NCBI RefSeq assembly: GCF_011742145.1
Contig: NZ_JAAQQU010000038.1
Span: 62,001 to 126,000 of the forward strand
Direction: 5' to 3'
DNA from: Flavobacterium sp. J49
Lineage (GTDB): Bacteria > Bacteroidota > Bacteroidia > Flavobacteriales > Flavobacteriaceae
Length of the DNA: 64,000 bases
Below are positions 16,571-25,903 of the stretch, piece by piece (position 1 is the stretch's first letter; every line of letters starts with the position of its first letter). The notes under the pieces were generated by a model. It did not search any database and had not been told where the DNA came from. It saw only the letters and a program-made list of their open reading frames with translations. Made by a program: the position numbers and the translations under genes.

Positions 16571-17668
16571 ATGAAAAAAACTTTGTTTAACTTCTTAATT
16601 TTGTCACCGCTGTTTATGTTTACGGCTTGTGGCCAAAACAATAAACCCACTACAAAAACCACTGCTATGGAAAACGTTATTTCAAAACCCGAAAACCCTT
16701 ATTATTCTAATACCGATACTTCTAAATTGGTTTTAACCGATGAGCAATGGAAAAAAGTACTGCCGCCCGATTTGTATGCGGTTGCCCGAAAAGCAGATAC
16801 CGAAAGAGCTTTCACCGGTACGATGTGGAAAAGTGAAACCAAAGGCACTTATTACTGCGCGGCTTGTGGTTTGAAACTTTTTAAATCCGACCAAAAATTT
16901 GTGAGCAGTTGCGGTTGGCCAAGTTTTTTTGAACAAGACAACAAAAACAGCATCACTTTTAAAGACGACAATTCCTATGGCATGCGCCGTATTGAAGCCC
17001 TTTGCGGAAGATGCGACAGTCATTTAGGTCATTTGTTTGATGATGGTCCGGAACCAACCGGAAAGCGTTATTGCATGAATGCGGTTTCTTTGGATTTTGT
17101 ACCTGATGGAAATGTTGCTCAAAACAAAGGAAATTTAGAGACTATAACCATTGGTGGTGGCTGTTATTGGTGTGTGGAAGCGGTTTATGAAAACCTAACC
17201 GGTGTGGAAAAAGTAGTTTCCGGTTTCTCCGGCGGAAAAGTCGAAAACCCGAGTTATGAAGAAGTTTGTACCGGAACAACCGGTGCGGCGGAAGTCGTAG
17301 AGATTACTTATGATAAGACCAAAACCAATTTGGATGAAATCTTCAAAGTGTTTTTTACGGTTCATGATCCAACCACTTTAAACCGACAAGGCGCTGATGT
17401 AGGGACGCAATACCGTTCGGTAATTTTTTATGCAACTGAAGAACAAAAGAAAGCCGCGGAAAGCATTATAGCCGAATTGAACAAAGAAGTTTTCAATAAT
17501 AAAATCGTAACGACTTTGGAACCGTTTAAAGCGTTTTACAAAGCCAAAGACAATCACCAAAATTATTACGAAAACAATAAGAATCAACCTTACTGCCAAA
17601 TGGTGATTCAGCCTAAACTGGAAAAATTTGAAAAGGTTTTTAAAGATAGATTGAAAAAGAAGAACTAA
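16571..17668 (+). CDS. msrBA: Bifunctional peptide methionine sulfoxide reductase MsrB-MsrA, lipoprotein
   Basis: A 365-residue fusion that reduces both methionine sulfoxide epimers. A lipobox (FTAC, Cys20) predicts a lipid-anchored envelope form. MsrB comes first (about 48-175): zinc cysteines C96, C99, C145 and C148, and catalytic C168 in KRYCMNAVSLDF. MsrA follows (about 190-350): catalytic C198 in GGGCYWC, then HDPTTLNRQGADVGTQYRS. Having B before A and being lipid-anchored suggests repair of oxidised periplasmic proteins. Monocistronic, ending in a shared bidirectional terminator. Confidence 0.94.
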   Translation: MKKTLFNFLILSPLFMFTACGQNNKPTTKTTAMENVISKPENPYYSNTDTSKLVLTDEQWKKVLPPDLYAVARKADTERAFTGTMWKSETKGTYYCAACGLKLFKSDQKFVSSCGWPSFFEQDNKNSITFKDDNSYGMRRIEALCGRCDSHLGHLFDDGPEPTGKRYCMNAVSLDFVPDGNVAQNKGNLETITIGGGCYWCVEAVYENLTGVEKVVSGFSGGKVENPSYEEVCTGTTGAAEVVEITYDKTKTNLDEIFKVFFTVHDPTTLNRQGADVGTQYRSVIFYATEEQKKAAESIIAELNKEVFNNKIVTTLEPFKAFYKAKDNHQNYYENNKNQPYCQMVIQPKLEKFEKVFKDRLKKKN

Positions 17669-17670
17669 TA

Positions 17671-17699
17671 AAAAAGCCCTGAGAAATCAGGGCTTTTTT
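17671..17699. terminator. Bidirectional terminator between msrBA and gapN
   Basis: Perfect stem AGCCCTGA/TCAGGGCT with a GAAA tetraloop (17675-17694), flanked by an A-run and a T-run, so it can stop transcription from both converging genes. Confidence 0.92.
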
Positions 17700-19279
17700 T
17701 ATAAAATATAATCTGTGTTTATAAAATTTGATTCTTTACTGTTGAGCAATTCCTGCAAAATTGCATTGTTATAAGCATTGTCTTTAGAAGCTACGAAAGT
17801 TCTAATAGAGAACGAACGCAACGCATCGTGTATACTCAAAGTACCTACCGCCGAATCTTTTCTTCCGGTAAACGGATAAACATCCGGTCCGCGTTGGCAT
17901 GAGCTGTTTAAATTCACACGACAAACCAAATTCACCAACGTATCAATCAACGGCGCAATGGTTTTGATGTCTTGGCCAAACAAACTCACTTGTTGACCGT
18001 AATTCGATTCCGCCATATCATTCAGCGGTTCTTGTATGTCTTTGAAAGTTAAGATTGGAATTACCGGACCAAATTGTTCTTCGTGATACACTCTCATTTC
18101 TTTGTTAATCGGAAATAAAACTGCCGGAAAAATATAATTTTCGGTTCTTTGTCCGCCTTTTTGGTTAATGACTTTTGCACCTTTGTCTTGCGCATCATCG
18201 ATTAGTTCTTGGATGTAATTCGGTTTTTCTTTTTCGGGTAATGGTGTTAAAGAAACGCCTTTCTCCCATGGATTTCCGAAAGGCAACGCATCTACTTTTT
18301 CCGCAAATCTTCGGTTGAATTCGGCCGCGATGGATTCGTGCACGTATAGTATTTTCAAAGCTGTACAACGTTGGCCATTAAAAGACAAGGTTCCCGTGAT
18401 ACATTCCTGAATCGCCAAATCCAAATCGGCGTCCGGTAAAATAATCGCCGGGTTTTTGGCTTCCAATCCTAAAATCAAACGCAAACGGTTTTTATTCGGA
18501 TGTAAATCTTGTAACGCAATCGCCGATTTACTGTTGCCTATGAGTGCCAAAATATCGACTTTCCCGGATTTCATAATAGGTGAAGCCACATCTCTGCCTC
18601 GACCGTAAACAATATTAATTACGCCTTTCGGAAAACTGGTCTGGAACGCAGTCAACAAAGGAGAAATCAATAAAACACCATGTTTAGCCGGTTTAAAAAT
18701 AACGGTATTACCCATGATAATTGCCGGAATCAGCAACGAAAAAGTTTCATTCAGCGGGTAATTATACGGTCCTAAACAAAGCACCACACCCAGCGGACCA
18801 CGACGAACCATGGCATTGACGCCTTGGCTTTTGGTAAAACGCGCATTGTTTCGGTCTAGTTCTTTATAATCTTCAATCGTATCATAAATATATTCGACAG
18901 TTCTATCAAATTCTTTTTCAGAATCGGGTAAAGATTTCCCTATTTCCCACATTAAATACTTTACAACTTCGTTACGCGTGGCTTTCATTTGGGTGACAAA
19001 ATTTTCCATGCATTTGATGCGATCGATGACTTTCATCGTAGGCCACAAACCTTGTCCGTTATTATAAGCTGCAACTGCTGCATCAACTACCTCATTACCT
19101 TCGGCTTCGCCCATGGCCGGAATAGAACCCAAAACCGTTGGAGAATAATGGTCAGTGGAAGATATAGTAGAGAAAACCGGCGTGGTTTCGCCTGTCCATT
19201 TTTTCAGTTCACCGTTGACCAAATAAGTATCTTGATTTAATAAAGACGTGATTTGAAATTCGCTTGGAATAGTATTCAT
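17699..19279 (-). CDS. gapN: NADP-dependent glyceraldehyde-3-phosphate dehydrogenase (GapN-type aldehyde dehydrogenase)
   Basis: A 526-residue aldehyde dehydrogenase superfamily enzyme. Visible catalytic elements are N173 in [10 protein letters not shown]273 in [11 protein letters not shown] and nucleophile C305 in [18 protein letters not shown] in place of the usual LGGK motif, and an [14 protein letters not shown] segment near the C-terminus, match the proteins annotated as non-phosphorylating GAPDH in flavobacteria. It would oxidise glyceraldehyde 3-phosphate directly to 3-phosphoglycerate and make NADPH. Substrate assignment rests on family resemblance; the ALDH fold is certain. Single gene. 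Confidence 0.85.
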   Translation of the reverse strand: MNTIPSEFQITSLLNQDTYLVNGELKKWTGETTPVFSTISSTDHYSPTVLGSIPAMGEAEGNEVVDAAVAAYNNGQGLWPTMKVIDRIKCMENFVTQMKATRNEVVKYLMWEIGKSLPDSEKEFDRTVEYIYDTIEDYKELDRNNARFTKSQGVNAMVRRGPLGVVLCLGPYNYPLNETFSLLIPAIIMGNTVIFKPAKHGVLLISPLLTAFQTSFPKGVINIVYGRGRDVASPIMKSGKVDILALIGNSKSAIALQDLHPNKNRLRLILGLEAKNPAIILPDADLDLAIQECITGTLSFNGQRCTALKILYVHESIAAEFNRRFAEKVDALPFGNPWEKGVSLTPLPEKEKPNYIQELIDDAQDKGAKVINQKGGQRTENYIFPAVLFPINKEMRVYHEEQFGPVIPILTFKDIQEPLNDMAESNYGQQVSLFGQDIKTIAPLIDTLVNLVCRVNLNSSCQRGPDVYPFTGRKDSAVGTLSIHDALRSFSIRTFVASKDNAYNNAILQELLNSKESNFINTDYIL

Positions 19280-19373
19280 AAAAAATGATTTTTTATAAAA
19301 TTACTATTTTGAATAAAACATCCGACATCGATTAGCCGAAAGAAATTAACTAAATCGTTGTAACTGAAAACTT

Positions 19374-21668
19374 TTAAAAATTCACCCTAAAAAAAACATT
19401 GGGCATAATGCCTAATGAATAAAATTCCTGCATCGAATAACGCGGCGTGATAAAGTCGGATACATTGGCATAATTGCGTTCCAATTCCTTACTGATTAAA
19501 GCATTTCGGTTGTAGAGATTATATATCGAAGCACCGATTTTAAAAGTATGTCCTTTGGTGCTTTTGAACTGATAACTGCCCGAAACATCTAAGCGATGGT
19601 AATTGGGTAATCTCTGAGCATTATAAGAAGTGATTTCTCCTGAATCATCGATAGTGCTGAAGGGTTTGCCACTATGCCAAAACCAACCGGCAGTAAAGAG
19701 AAAATTGTCCCATTTTTTATTAAAAGCCAAATTAAAACTGTGCTTGATATCAGCATTGGAAGCAAAATAATATCCGTCATTCAAAGTTGAAAATCGGTTT
19801 TGGGAATCTTGATAAGTATAGGTTATCCAAGCACGCCAAGAAGCCGCACTTTTTTGAAGCAAAACATCAATACCTTTGGTAAAACCCTTTCCTTGTCGAA
19901 TTTCGTTGCCGTTTTGGCCCAAAAATCCTAACGTAAACGAAGTGATTCCGGTAATATTTTTATAATAGGCATCCACATCCAAAAGCCAATGGTTCTTTTT
20001 GAAAATGATTCCGGAAGTAAATTGATTTGCTTTTTGAATAGGATATTCGTTGTTATCCGAAAGCACCCAAACATAATTTTCCAGACTCAAATCGTTAGCG
20101 GCATTTTCGCGAACCTGACTTAAAACCTGACTTCTGCGTTCATAAGAAGCTTGCCAAATCAGAGATTCCGAAATGGCTTTTTGAAGTAATAATCGCGGTT
20201 CAAAACTCGACGCTTTCATTTGGCTGTAAAAATTATAGCGCAAACCGGGTTGGAAATTCCAGCTGCCAAAATCTTGTTTGAAGTAAACAAATCCGGCATG
20301 GGTAATATTATAGAGATGTCTTAAACTCAAAACCACACCGATGTCCTGATTGTAACTGTTGAACAAATGCGAAATGTCATTTCCATAAACTTGGTAGCCA
20401 AAATCGAGATTAGATTTTTCATTGATTTGGTAACCAAAATTCAATTCCGCACCCGAATCCACTACCCGATTCAGTTTTTTAAACGCTTCAAACTTATTGG
20501 TGTCGTAATCTTGCCTTTTGAGGTAATCAAAACTGTAAAGCGAATAGAAAACTAAGGCTTTTTGGGTGAATTTCGGACTGTGTTTTTGGGTCCAATTCAG
20601 ACTGAAACCATAATTCTCGATGTTCATTTTTTGGTTACTGACACTATCTGTTTCAATGACATTTCTATAATCCAAATCGTTTTTGATGACCAAACCGGAT
20701 AGTGAAATTTCGGTTTTACCATTGGGTTTAAAATTCAATTTAGCCGAGTAATCATGGAACTTGAATTGGTTATTATTGTCAAAATCCTCAAAATTGGTAT
20801 TCTGAAAAACCTTGTTTTCTAATTGGTTAAACGTTGGCGATTGCAACCATTCTGTATACGATTTTCGTCCGGAAAGCTGTAATCCTAACTTCTCTTTGAC
20901 CAATGGCATTTGTACATAAACATCTGCATTTAAGGCATTAATCCCGGCGTTGATTTTCGTTTGGTTCGAAATTTTATCAGTCGATTTGATGTCTATTATG
21001 CCGGAAACTCTTTCTCCAAATTTAGGGTTCACAGCTTTGTTGTAATAATTCACTGTTTGCTCCACATTCGGATTAATACTGGAAATCATGCCAAATAAAT
21101 GCCCGGGATGATACAACCGAATGCCATCCATGAGAATCAAATTTTGGTCGGCCGTTCCGCCACGTATGTACAAACCGGTGGCGGTTTCGTTCGGACTTTT
21201 AACGCCCGGTAATTGTTGCAACGATTGTAAAATATCGGCGTCGGTAATGCCGGGAAGCGTTTGAACTTTTTGAGGAGAAATAATATAATGTTGGCTGGTT
21301 TTCTTGATGCCTTTTGCCAAAAACTCCTCGACTATGACTTCTTCTAATTGATGGATTTTCTCCAAATCATCAATACTTTTCGCGTGGTTAATCGAATAAA
21401 ATCGGTCGTTGATTTGGATGACTTTTAACGTCGATTGCTTTTCGATTTCGGTATTGATTTCGGCCAATGAATAAAGTTTTTTAGGTACTGAAATCCTTTG
21501 TGAAGTCACTAACGAATCAACATAGGAATATTTAACGTCAAAAGCTTTCTCGATATCGGAAAGCACTTTGATGAGTGGGACATTCTTATAAAAAAAAGAC
21601 TCCTTTTTTTGTGACCAAGAAAGTGAAATCCAGCACAAAAAGAAGCACCAAAAAACTAGTTTCTTCAT
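19374..21668 (-). CDS. TonB-dependent outer-membrane receptor with STN-like signalling domain
   Basis: A 764-residue receptor starting at the ATG at 21668, which overlaps the FecR stop (ATGA). Residues 1-20 are a signal peptide. Residues about 22-95 (NVPLIKVLSDIEKAFDVKYSY) resemble the STN domain that contacts a FecR anti-sigma factor. The plug follows (LQQLPGVKSPNETATGLYIRGG, LMDGIRLYHPGHLFG), then a long barrel ending NVFFRVNF. With the ECF sigma and FecR genes upstream it forms a complete surface-signalling cassette. The ligand is unknown; no SusD partner lies nearby, so a siderophore or other small ligand is as likely as a glycan. Confidence 0.9.
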   Translation of the reverse strand: MKKLVFWCFFLCWISLSWSQKKESFFYKNVPLIKVLSDIEKAFDVKYSYVDSLVTSQRISVPKKLYSLAEINTEIEKQSTLKVIQINDRFYSINHAKSIDDLEKIHQLEEVIVEEFLAKGIKKTSQHYIISPQKVQTLPGITDADILQSLQQLPGVKSPNETATGLYIRGGTADQNLILMDGIRLYHPGHLFGMISSINPNVEQTVNYYNKAVNPKFGERVSGIIDIKSTDKISNQTKINAGINALNADVYVQMPLVKEKLGLQLSGRKSYTEWLQSPTFNQLENKVFQNTNFEDFDNNNQFKFHDYSAKLNFKPNGKTEISLSGLVIKNDLDYRNVIETDSVSNQKMNIENYGFSLNWTQKHSPKFTQKALVFYSLYSFDYLKRQDYDTNKFEAFKKLNRVVDSGAELNFGYQINEKSNLDFGYQVYGNDISHLFNSYNQDIGVVLSLRHLYNITHAGFVYFKQDFGSWNFQPGLRYNFYSQMKASSFEPRLLLQKAISESLIWQASYERRSQVLSQVRENAANDLSLENYVWVLSDNNEYPIQKANQFTSGIIFKKNHWLLDVDAYYKNITGITSFTLGFLGQNGNEIRQGKGFTKGIDVLLQKSAASWRAWITYTYQDSQNRFSTLNDGYYFASNADIKHSFNLAFNKKWDNFLFTAGWFWHSGKPFSTIDDSGEITSYNAQRLPNYHRLDVSGSYQFKSTKGHTFKIGASIYNLYNRNALISKELERNYANVSDFITPRYSMQEFYSLGIMPNVFFRVNF

Positions 21669-22567
21669 TCTGAAATGATAATTTTTCCTGTTTGGTCTTT
21701 GCCGAATTTCAAATGCAACGGCAAACAAATCGTTTGCAAAGCGACTGTTAAATCTTTATGGGTAAATGTTCCTGTAAATTTTATGTTTTCAATGGAATTC
21801 GGGTACTCGACTTCAACATTGTATTGGTTCTTAAATTGTTCGATGACATAGCGCATCGGCACCTTTTTAAAGGATGATTCTCCGGAAATCCAGGTAGGTT
21901 TTGAGGCATTAACCTCAGCCCAATTTTCCGAAGTAGCATTATAATAACGTACACTTTCGCCTTGGGTTAAAATCGTTGATTTTCCTTTTTGAATGACTTG
22001 CACTTTGCCTTCATAACACTTGACTTCAAAAAAATCCTGGAAAGCAATCACATTGAATTTGGTACCCAAAACCCGAATGTCGCCAAGCGAAGTTTCGACT
22101 GTAAAAGAGCTTCCTTTTTCGACTTCAAAAAAGGCTTCACCGTCAAGTTGCAAGGTTCTTTTGTATTCAAAACTATTGCAATACGTTAGTTTTGATTTGG
22201 CATTCAAAACCACTTTAGAATTGTCGGCTAAGGTAATCATTTGGGTATTTCCAAAACCGGTTGTGATTTCATTTTGGGCTATGAAAAAATGATACACACC
22301 AAAAAGAATAAGCAAACTAGAGGCAATTGAAGCATAACGCCAAAGCGGAATGACTTTCGCTTTAGGTTTATCTTTATCGGATAACTTTTGTTTTATGGCA
22401 CTAAAATTTTGCTCCAAATCGGGATTACTGATTTCAAACCCGTTCAGTGCATTTTTTATTTTTTGGAATGCCGTGAAATCTTCGTCCGAAACCAATTGTT
22501 TTAATTGTTCATCGGTAATTTTATGGGCTAACCAATCGGATAAGTACGTTTCATTTTTCGCTTCCAT
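21665..22567 (-). CDS. FecR family anti-sigma factor
   Basis: A 300-residue inner-membrane anti-sigma protein. The N-terminal ~75 residues (sigma-binding side) precede a single TM segment around residues 85-103 (IASSLLILFGVYHFFIA). The FecR core (GFGNTQMITLADNSKVVLNAKS; DGEAFFEVEKG; VLGTKFNV) comes next, and a C-terminal DUF4974-like domain (FKKVPMRYVIEQF..YNVEV) ends the protein. The ATG at 22567 lies 11 nt after the sigma stop, and the stop overlaps the receptor start. It is expected to hold the sigma factor until the receptor's STN domain signals. Confidence 0.92.
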   Translation of the reverse strand: MEAKNETYLSDWLAHKITDEQLKQLVSDEDFTAFQKIKNALNGFEISNPDLEQNFSAIKQKLSDKDKPKAKVIPLWRYASIASSLLILFGVYHFFIAQNEITTGFGNTQMITLADNSKVVLNAKSKLTYCNSFEYKRTLQLDGEAFFEVEKGSSFTVETSLGDIRVLGTKFNVIAFQDFFEVKCYEGKVQVIQKGKSTILTQGESVRYYNATSENWAEVNASKPTWISGESSFKKVPMRYVIEQFKNQYNVEVEYPNSIENIKFTGTFTHKDLTVALQTICLPLHLKFGKDQTGKIIISE

Positions 22568-22578
22568 GTCATTATTTT

Positions 22579-23103
22579 TCAAACGTTTTTCACTACTCTT
22601 CTCAAGGACAACAAGGCTTGATGCATTCGTTTCTCAACTGCTTTAACCGATAAATCTAAAGACGCAGCGATTTCAGTATACGATTGATTGTCGAAGCGGT
22701 TCATTAAAAATACGGTTCTTTGTTTTTCCGGCAAATTGTTGATGGCTTTTTCCAATTGGGTTCTTAATTCGGTTACTTCCATCAAAAACTCTGGGGATTC
22801 TTTGTGTGATGATTTGGTTTGGAATTGCAACTCAAAATGATTCACGACTTGTTTGTGCTTTATTTTATTCAGCGAAAGCCTAATCGCTGTGGTGTATAAA
22901 AAACTTTTGGCTTGTTCGGGTTTTAGGATGCCGCAATTTTCCCAAAGTTTGACAAAAGCATTTTGGGCTATATCTTCGGCACTTTCAATATCGCCTCTGA
23001 ATTGATACACCAAAAAGTTCCGCAACACTTTAAAATTCGTGTCAAAAACCGAGCGAAATACCACTTCGGAGCAGAGCTTTGTATTTTGGTTTTCTTCTTT
23101 CAT
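22579..23103 (-). CDS. ECF-type RNA polymerase sigma-70 factor
   Basis: A 174-residue ECF sigma factor. Region 2 is seen in YQFRGDIESAEDIAQNAFVKLW, and region 4 helix-turn-helix in LPEKQRTVFLMNRF followed by YTEIAASLDLSVKAVEKR. It is the first gene of the sigma-FecR-TonB receptor operon. A strong hairpin sits in its leader, 8-46 nt before the ATG. It most likely activates its own operon; the upstream lipoprotein gene on the same strand may be a second target. Confidence 0.93.
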   Translation of the reverse strand: MKEENQNTKLCSEVVFRSVFDTNFKVLRNFLVYQFRGDIESAEDIAQNAFVKLWENCGILKPEQAKSFLYTTAIRLSLNKIKHKQVVNHFELQFQTKSSHKESPEFLMEVTELRTQLEKAINNLPEKQRTVFLMNRFDNQSYTEIAASLDLSVKAVEKRMHQALLSLRRVVKNV

Positions 23104-23110
23104 AGCTTAA

Positions 23111-23149
23111 ATTGCTGACACAACCCCATTACTAAGGTTGTGTCGCAAT
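23111..23149 (-). promoter_or_regulatory. Strong hairpin in the leader of the ECF sigma gene
   Basis: Inverted repeat GACACAACC/GGTTGTGTC (23117-23125 with 23136-23144, 10-nt loop), extended by ATTGC/GCAAT after a one-base bulge. On the minus strand no T-run follows, so it is not a canonical terminator. It could be an operator, attenuator or mRNA-stabilising element. Confidence 0.6.
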
Positions 23150-23182
23150 TAACTTTAATCTTTCCCAATTTTTATAGTCAAA

Positions 23183-24226
23183 TTAATTACAATTATTGAT
23201 AATGGCTGCTTCAAAAGTTATTTGGTTAGCGATTGTATACGCAATAGAACCGGTTGGGGTATTGAAATTTGCCGTTACAGGGTAAACAAAAGCCGGAATA
23301 CTTGACCATGACGGAAAATAATATTGTAGCAATTCAGCATTACTATTGACTGTTACCAAAGCACCTTCATGTTGCACTTGCACCGGATAGTTCATGGTAA
23401 AGCAAGAGCCCAAACCATTTCCAAAGTTAATGGTCAGTATAGGATCACAACTCACAAAATCTGCTGTTGTGAAGCCGTCGCATTGGGCCAAACAAGCATT
23501 TGAATACTGTACAATACCATTTGCCGTTTCCACACAAACCGGATTAACATCTGTAGTACAAACACATGAAGTGGTATTCCCGTCACACTCGTCATACAAT
23601 TCAAACAACTCATACAAGTCATTAACCACAATAACCTCGTTGTTTTGAGTTACACTAATAGGAAACACAATTTCTACCAATGAGCCGGCGATCAATAGGG
23701 ATTCCAATTCCGCTTGGGTATTTACCGCTATCGTTGCACCATTGTCATTGATTACAGAAATAGGAAATATAAATTGCAGACAACTAAATTGCAACACATC
23801 GTCGTTTATCGGACTGAATCCGCAATCTTCAATGAGTGCATAAAATTCGGCTTCATTATCAATGGTGATAACTGCACCTTCTTGTTGTACTTGGAAAGGA
23901 AAAGCAATTCCAACAATAAATAATGTTTCGGTTTCAGCCGTTAACACATCCAGCAAACCTTCATAAGTGGCCACTGTAATGACTGTTCCGTCGTTATAGG
24001 ATAAAGTTAAAGGGAAAACAAAGTTGAAACAAAAAAATTGATCTTGAGTTGCGTTTGCATTTCTGTTACCAATATTGTTGGCTTTTTTAATCTCGTTTAA
24101 GGTAGTTCTTAACGCAATACTTTTAGAAGTGACTACTTCATTTTCTACCGGGTCATTATCGGTACAAGAATAGAAACCTGCGACCGAAACGGCCAATAGC
24201 AATACTAAAATTTTAATCTTTTTCAT
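23183..24226 (-). CDS. Cys-rich lipoprotein with paired repeats and a Kazal-like module
   Basis: A 347-residue predicted lipoprotein (lipobox GFYSC, Cys21). The body holds six copies of a ~30-residue beta-rich motif of form F/YP-hydrophobic-x-V...G..ITV......E, grouped as three pairs bounded by cysteines: C66-C135, C149-C214 and C275-C346. Between pairs two and three, residues 221-260 read CVC..VNPVC..YSNACLAQC..C, the Kazal serine-protease-inhibitor cysteine pattern. It probably sits at the cell surface. It lies 79 nt upstream of the ECF sigma gene on the same strand, so it may be regulated with that cassette. The overall protein is not one I recognise; the Kazal call rests on spacing. Confidence 0.7.
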   Translation of the reverse strand: MKKIKILVLLLAVSVAGFYSCTDNDPVENEVVTSKSIALRTTLNEIKKANNIGNRNANATQDQFFCFNFVFPLTLSYNDGTVITVATYEGLLDVLTAETETLFIVGIAFPFQVQQEGAVITIDNEAEFYALIEDCGFSPINDDVLQFSCLQFIFPISVINDNGATIAVNTQAELESLLIAGSLVEIVFPISVTQNNEVIVVNDLYELFELYDECDGNTTSCVCTTDVNPVCVETANGIVQYSNACLAQCDGFTTADFVSCDPILTINFGNGLGSCFTMNYPVQVQHEGALVTVNSNAELLQYYFPSWSSIPAFVYPVTANFNTPTGSIAYTIANQITFEAAIINNCN

Positions 24227-24307
24227 CTTATTTATATTTAGTGTTTATAGGTTAGACAACACAAAATGCCATCACCCTACTTTTTTTAAATAAAAATGAA
24301 AATTAAT

Positions 24308-25870
24308 TTATTTTGAGAGACTTTCAGCAATTTTAAGGGCACATTTTTCGCCGTCAATGGCAGCAGAAATGATTCCACCGGCAAAACCGGCGCCTTCGCC
24401 ACAAGGATAAAGTCCTTTGATTTGCAAATGTTCTAAGCTTTCATGGTCACGTGGGATTCTTACCGGAGACGATGTGCGGCTTTCGGGAGCGTGAAGAATC
24501 GCTTCATTGGTCATATAGCCTCGCATTGATTTTCCGAATTGGATAAACCCTTCTCGCATGATTTGGGTTAAAAATCCCGGGAAGACTTGTCCCATTTCTA
24601 CCGAAGTGGTTCCGGGCACATAAGACGTTTTTGGGATGGATGCGGAAACTTTATTTTGGGTGAAGTCGACCATTCTTTGTGCCGGAACTTTTTGGGTTTC
24701 TCCAGCCAAATGCCACGCTTTTTGCTCGATGCTTTTTTGAAATTCCATTCCGGCTAATGGGCCGAATTTGGCAAACGGTTTAAAATCTTCCAGTTTTAAT
24801 TCGACTACTATGCCTGAATTCGCGGTAGCTTGATCGCGCTTGGATGGCGACCAACCGTTGGTCACTACTTCACCCGGACTGGTAGCACAAGGCGCAATTA
24901 CGCCACCCGGACACATGCAAAACGAATACATGCCGCGACCGTTGACTTGCTTCACTATAGAATATGGTGCCGGCGGTAAATATTCCCCGCGGAAATCACA
25001 ACTGTATTGGATTTTATCTATCAAATCCTGCGGATGCTCGGCACGAACTCCTAAGGCAAAAGGTTTGGCTTCGATTAAAATTTTCTTTCTGTCGAGCAAT
25101 TCAAAAATATCACGAGCCGAATGTCCGGTAGCCAAAATGACTTTATTGGCCGAAATTGTATCACCGTTTTGGGTTACAATCCCTTGCATTTCATTATTTT
25201 TGACTACAAAATCGGTTACTCGGGTTTCAAATAATACTTGTCCGCCGCATTCGATGATTTTTTCCCGAATGTCCTGAATAATTTGGGGTAATTTATTGGT
25301 ACCAATGTGCGGATGGGCTTCAACTAAAATATCGGGCGTTGCACCGAAACCTACTAATAACTGTAAAATCCTGTCGACATCACCGCGCTTTTTGGAACGC
25401 GTGTATAATTTTCCATCAGAATAAGTACCTGCGCCACCTTCACCAAAACAATAATTGGAATCTTCGTTAACGATATGATCGCGATTGATGGCTTTCAGAT
25501 CACGGCGGCGACCTCGAACATCTTTGCCTCGTTCAATCACGATAGGTTTTAAGCCTAACTCAATCAATTGCAAGGCAGCGAAAAGTCCGGCCGGACCGGC
25601 GCCAACAATGATTACCTCTTGAGCATTGCCCACATTCTTGTAATCAGGCAGTTCGATTTTTGATTCAGTATAATCTTCATTAATCAGATAGACCAGAACT
25701 TTCAGATTGATTTTTATGGCTTTTTGACGCGCATCAATAGAGCGTTTTAGAACTACTACTTTGCGAACCAATTTAGTAGAAACCCTTACTGATTTAGCCA
25801 CATACTCATAGAGCAAACTTTCGTTGGCTGCTATTTCGGGAGAAACCTGTAGGAGTAATTCTTGTGGCAT
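24308..25870 (-). CDS. FAD-dependent oxidoreductase (COG2509-type, NAD(P)/FAD-dependent)
   Basis: A 520-residue flavoprotein of the uncharacterised FAD-dependent dehydrogenase group. An N-terminal ~85-residue region (VRVSTKLVRKVVVLKRSIDAR) precedes the dinucleotide-binding motif VGAGPAGLFAALQL and the ERG at the end of strand 2. FGEGGAGTYSDGKLYTR and CMCPGG are hallmarks of the family, and the C-terminal GEGAGFAGGI closes the FAD site. No signal peptide; cytoplasmic. The substrate is unknown. Single gene, 33 nt downstream of the DUF2891 stop, with no terminator between them, so read-through is possible. Confidence 0.9.
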   Translation of the reverse strand: MPQELLLQVSPEIAANESLLYEYVAKSVRVSTKLVRKVVVLKRSIDARQKAIKINLKVLVYLINEDYTESKIELPDYKNVGNAQEVIIVGAGPAGLFAALQLIELGLKPIVIERGKDVRGRRRDLKAINRDHIVNEDSNYCFGEGGAGTYSDGKLYTRSKKRGDVDRILQLLVGFGATPDILVEAHPHIGTNKLPQIIQDIREKIIECGGQVLFETRVTDFVVKNNEMQGIVTQNGDTISANKVILATGHSARDIFELLDRKKILIEAKPFALGVRAEHPQDLIDKIQYSCDFRGEYLPPAPYSIVKQVNGRGMYSFCMCPGGVIAPCATSPGEVVTNGWSPSKRDQATANSGIVVELKLEDFKPFAKFGPLAGMEFQKSIEQKAWHLAGETQKVPAQRMVDFTQNKVSASIPKTSYVPGTTSVEMGQVFPGFLTQIMREGFIQFGKSMRGYMTNEAILHAPESRTSSPVRIPRDHESLEHLQIKGLYPCGEGAGFAGGIISAAIDGEKCALKIAESLSK

Positions 25871-25903
25871 GATTTAATTTTCTGCAAAAGTAAACAAATG
25901 GAA

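Noticed and set aside
19374..23103. SusC/SusD-type glycan uptake locus
   Set aside because: A TonB receptor with FecR and sigma is present, but no SusD-like lipoprotein or glycoside hydrolase lies nearby.
24840..25277. 145-codon open frame on the plus strand
   Set aside because: Antisense to the conserved FAD-binding oxidoreductase; no start context or motif.
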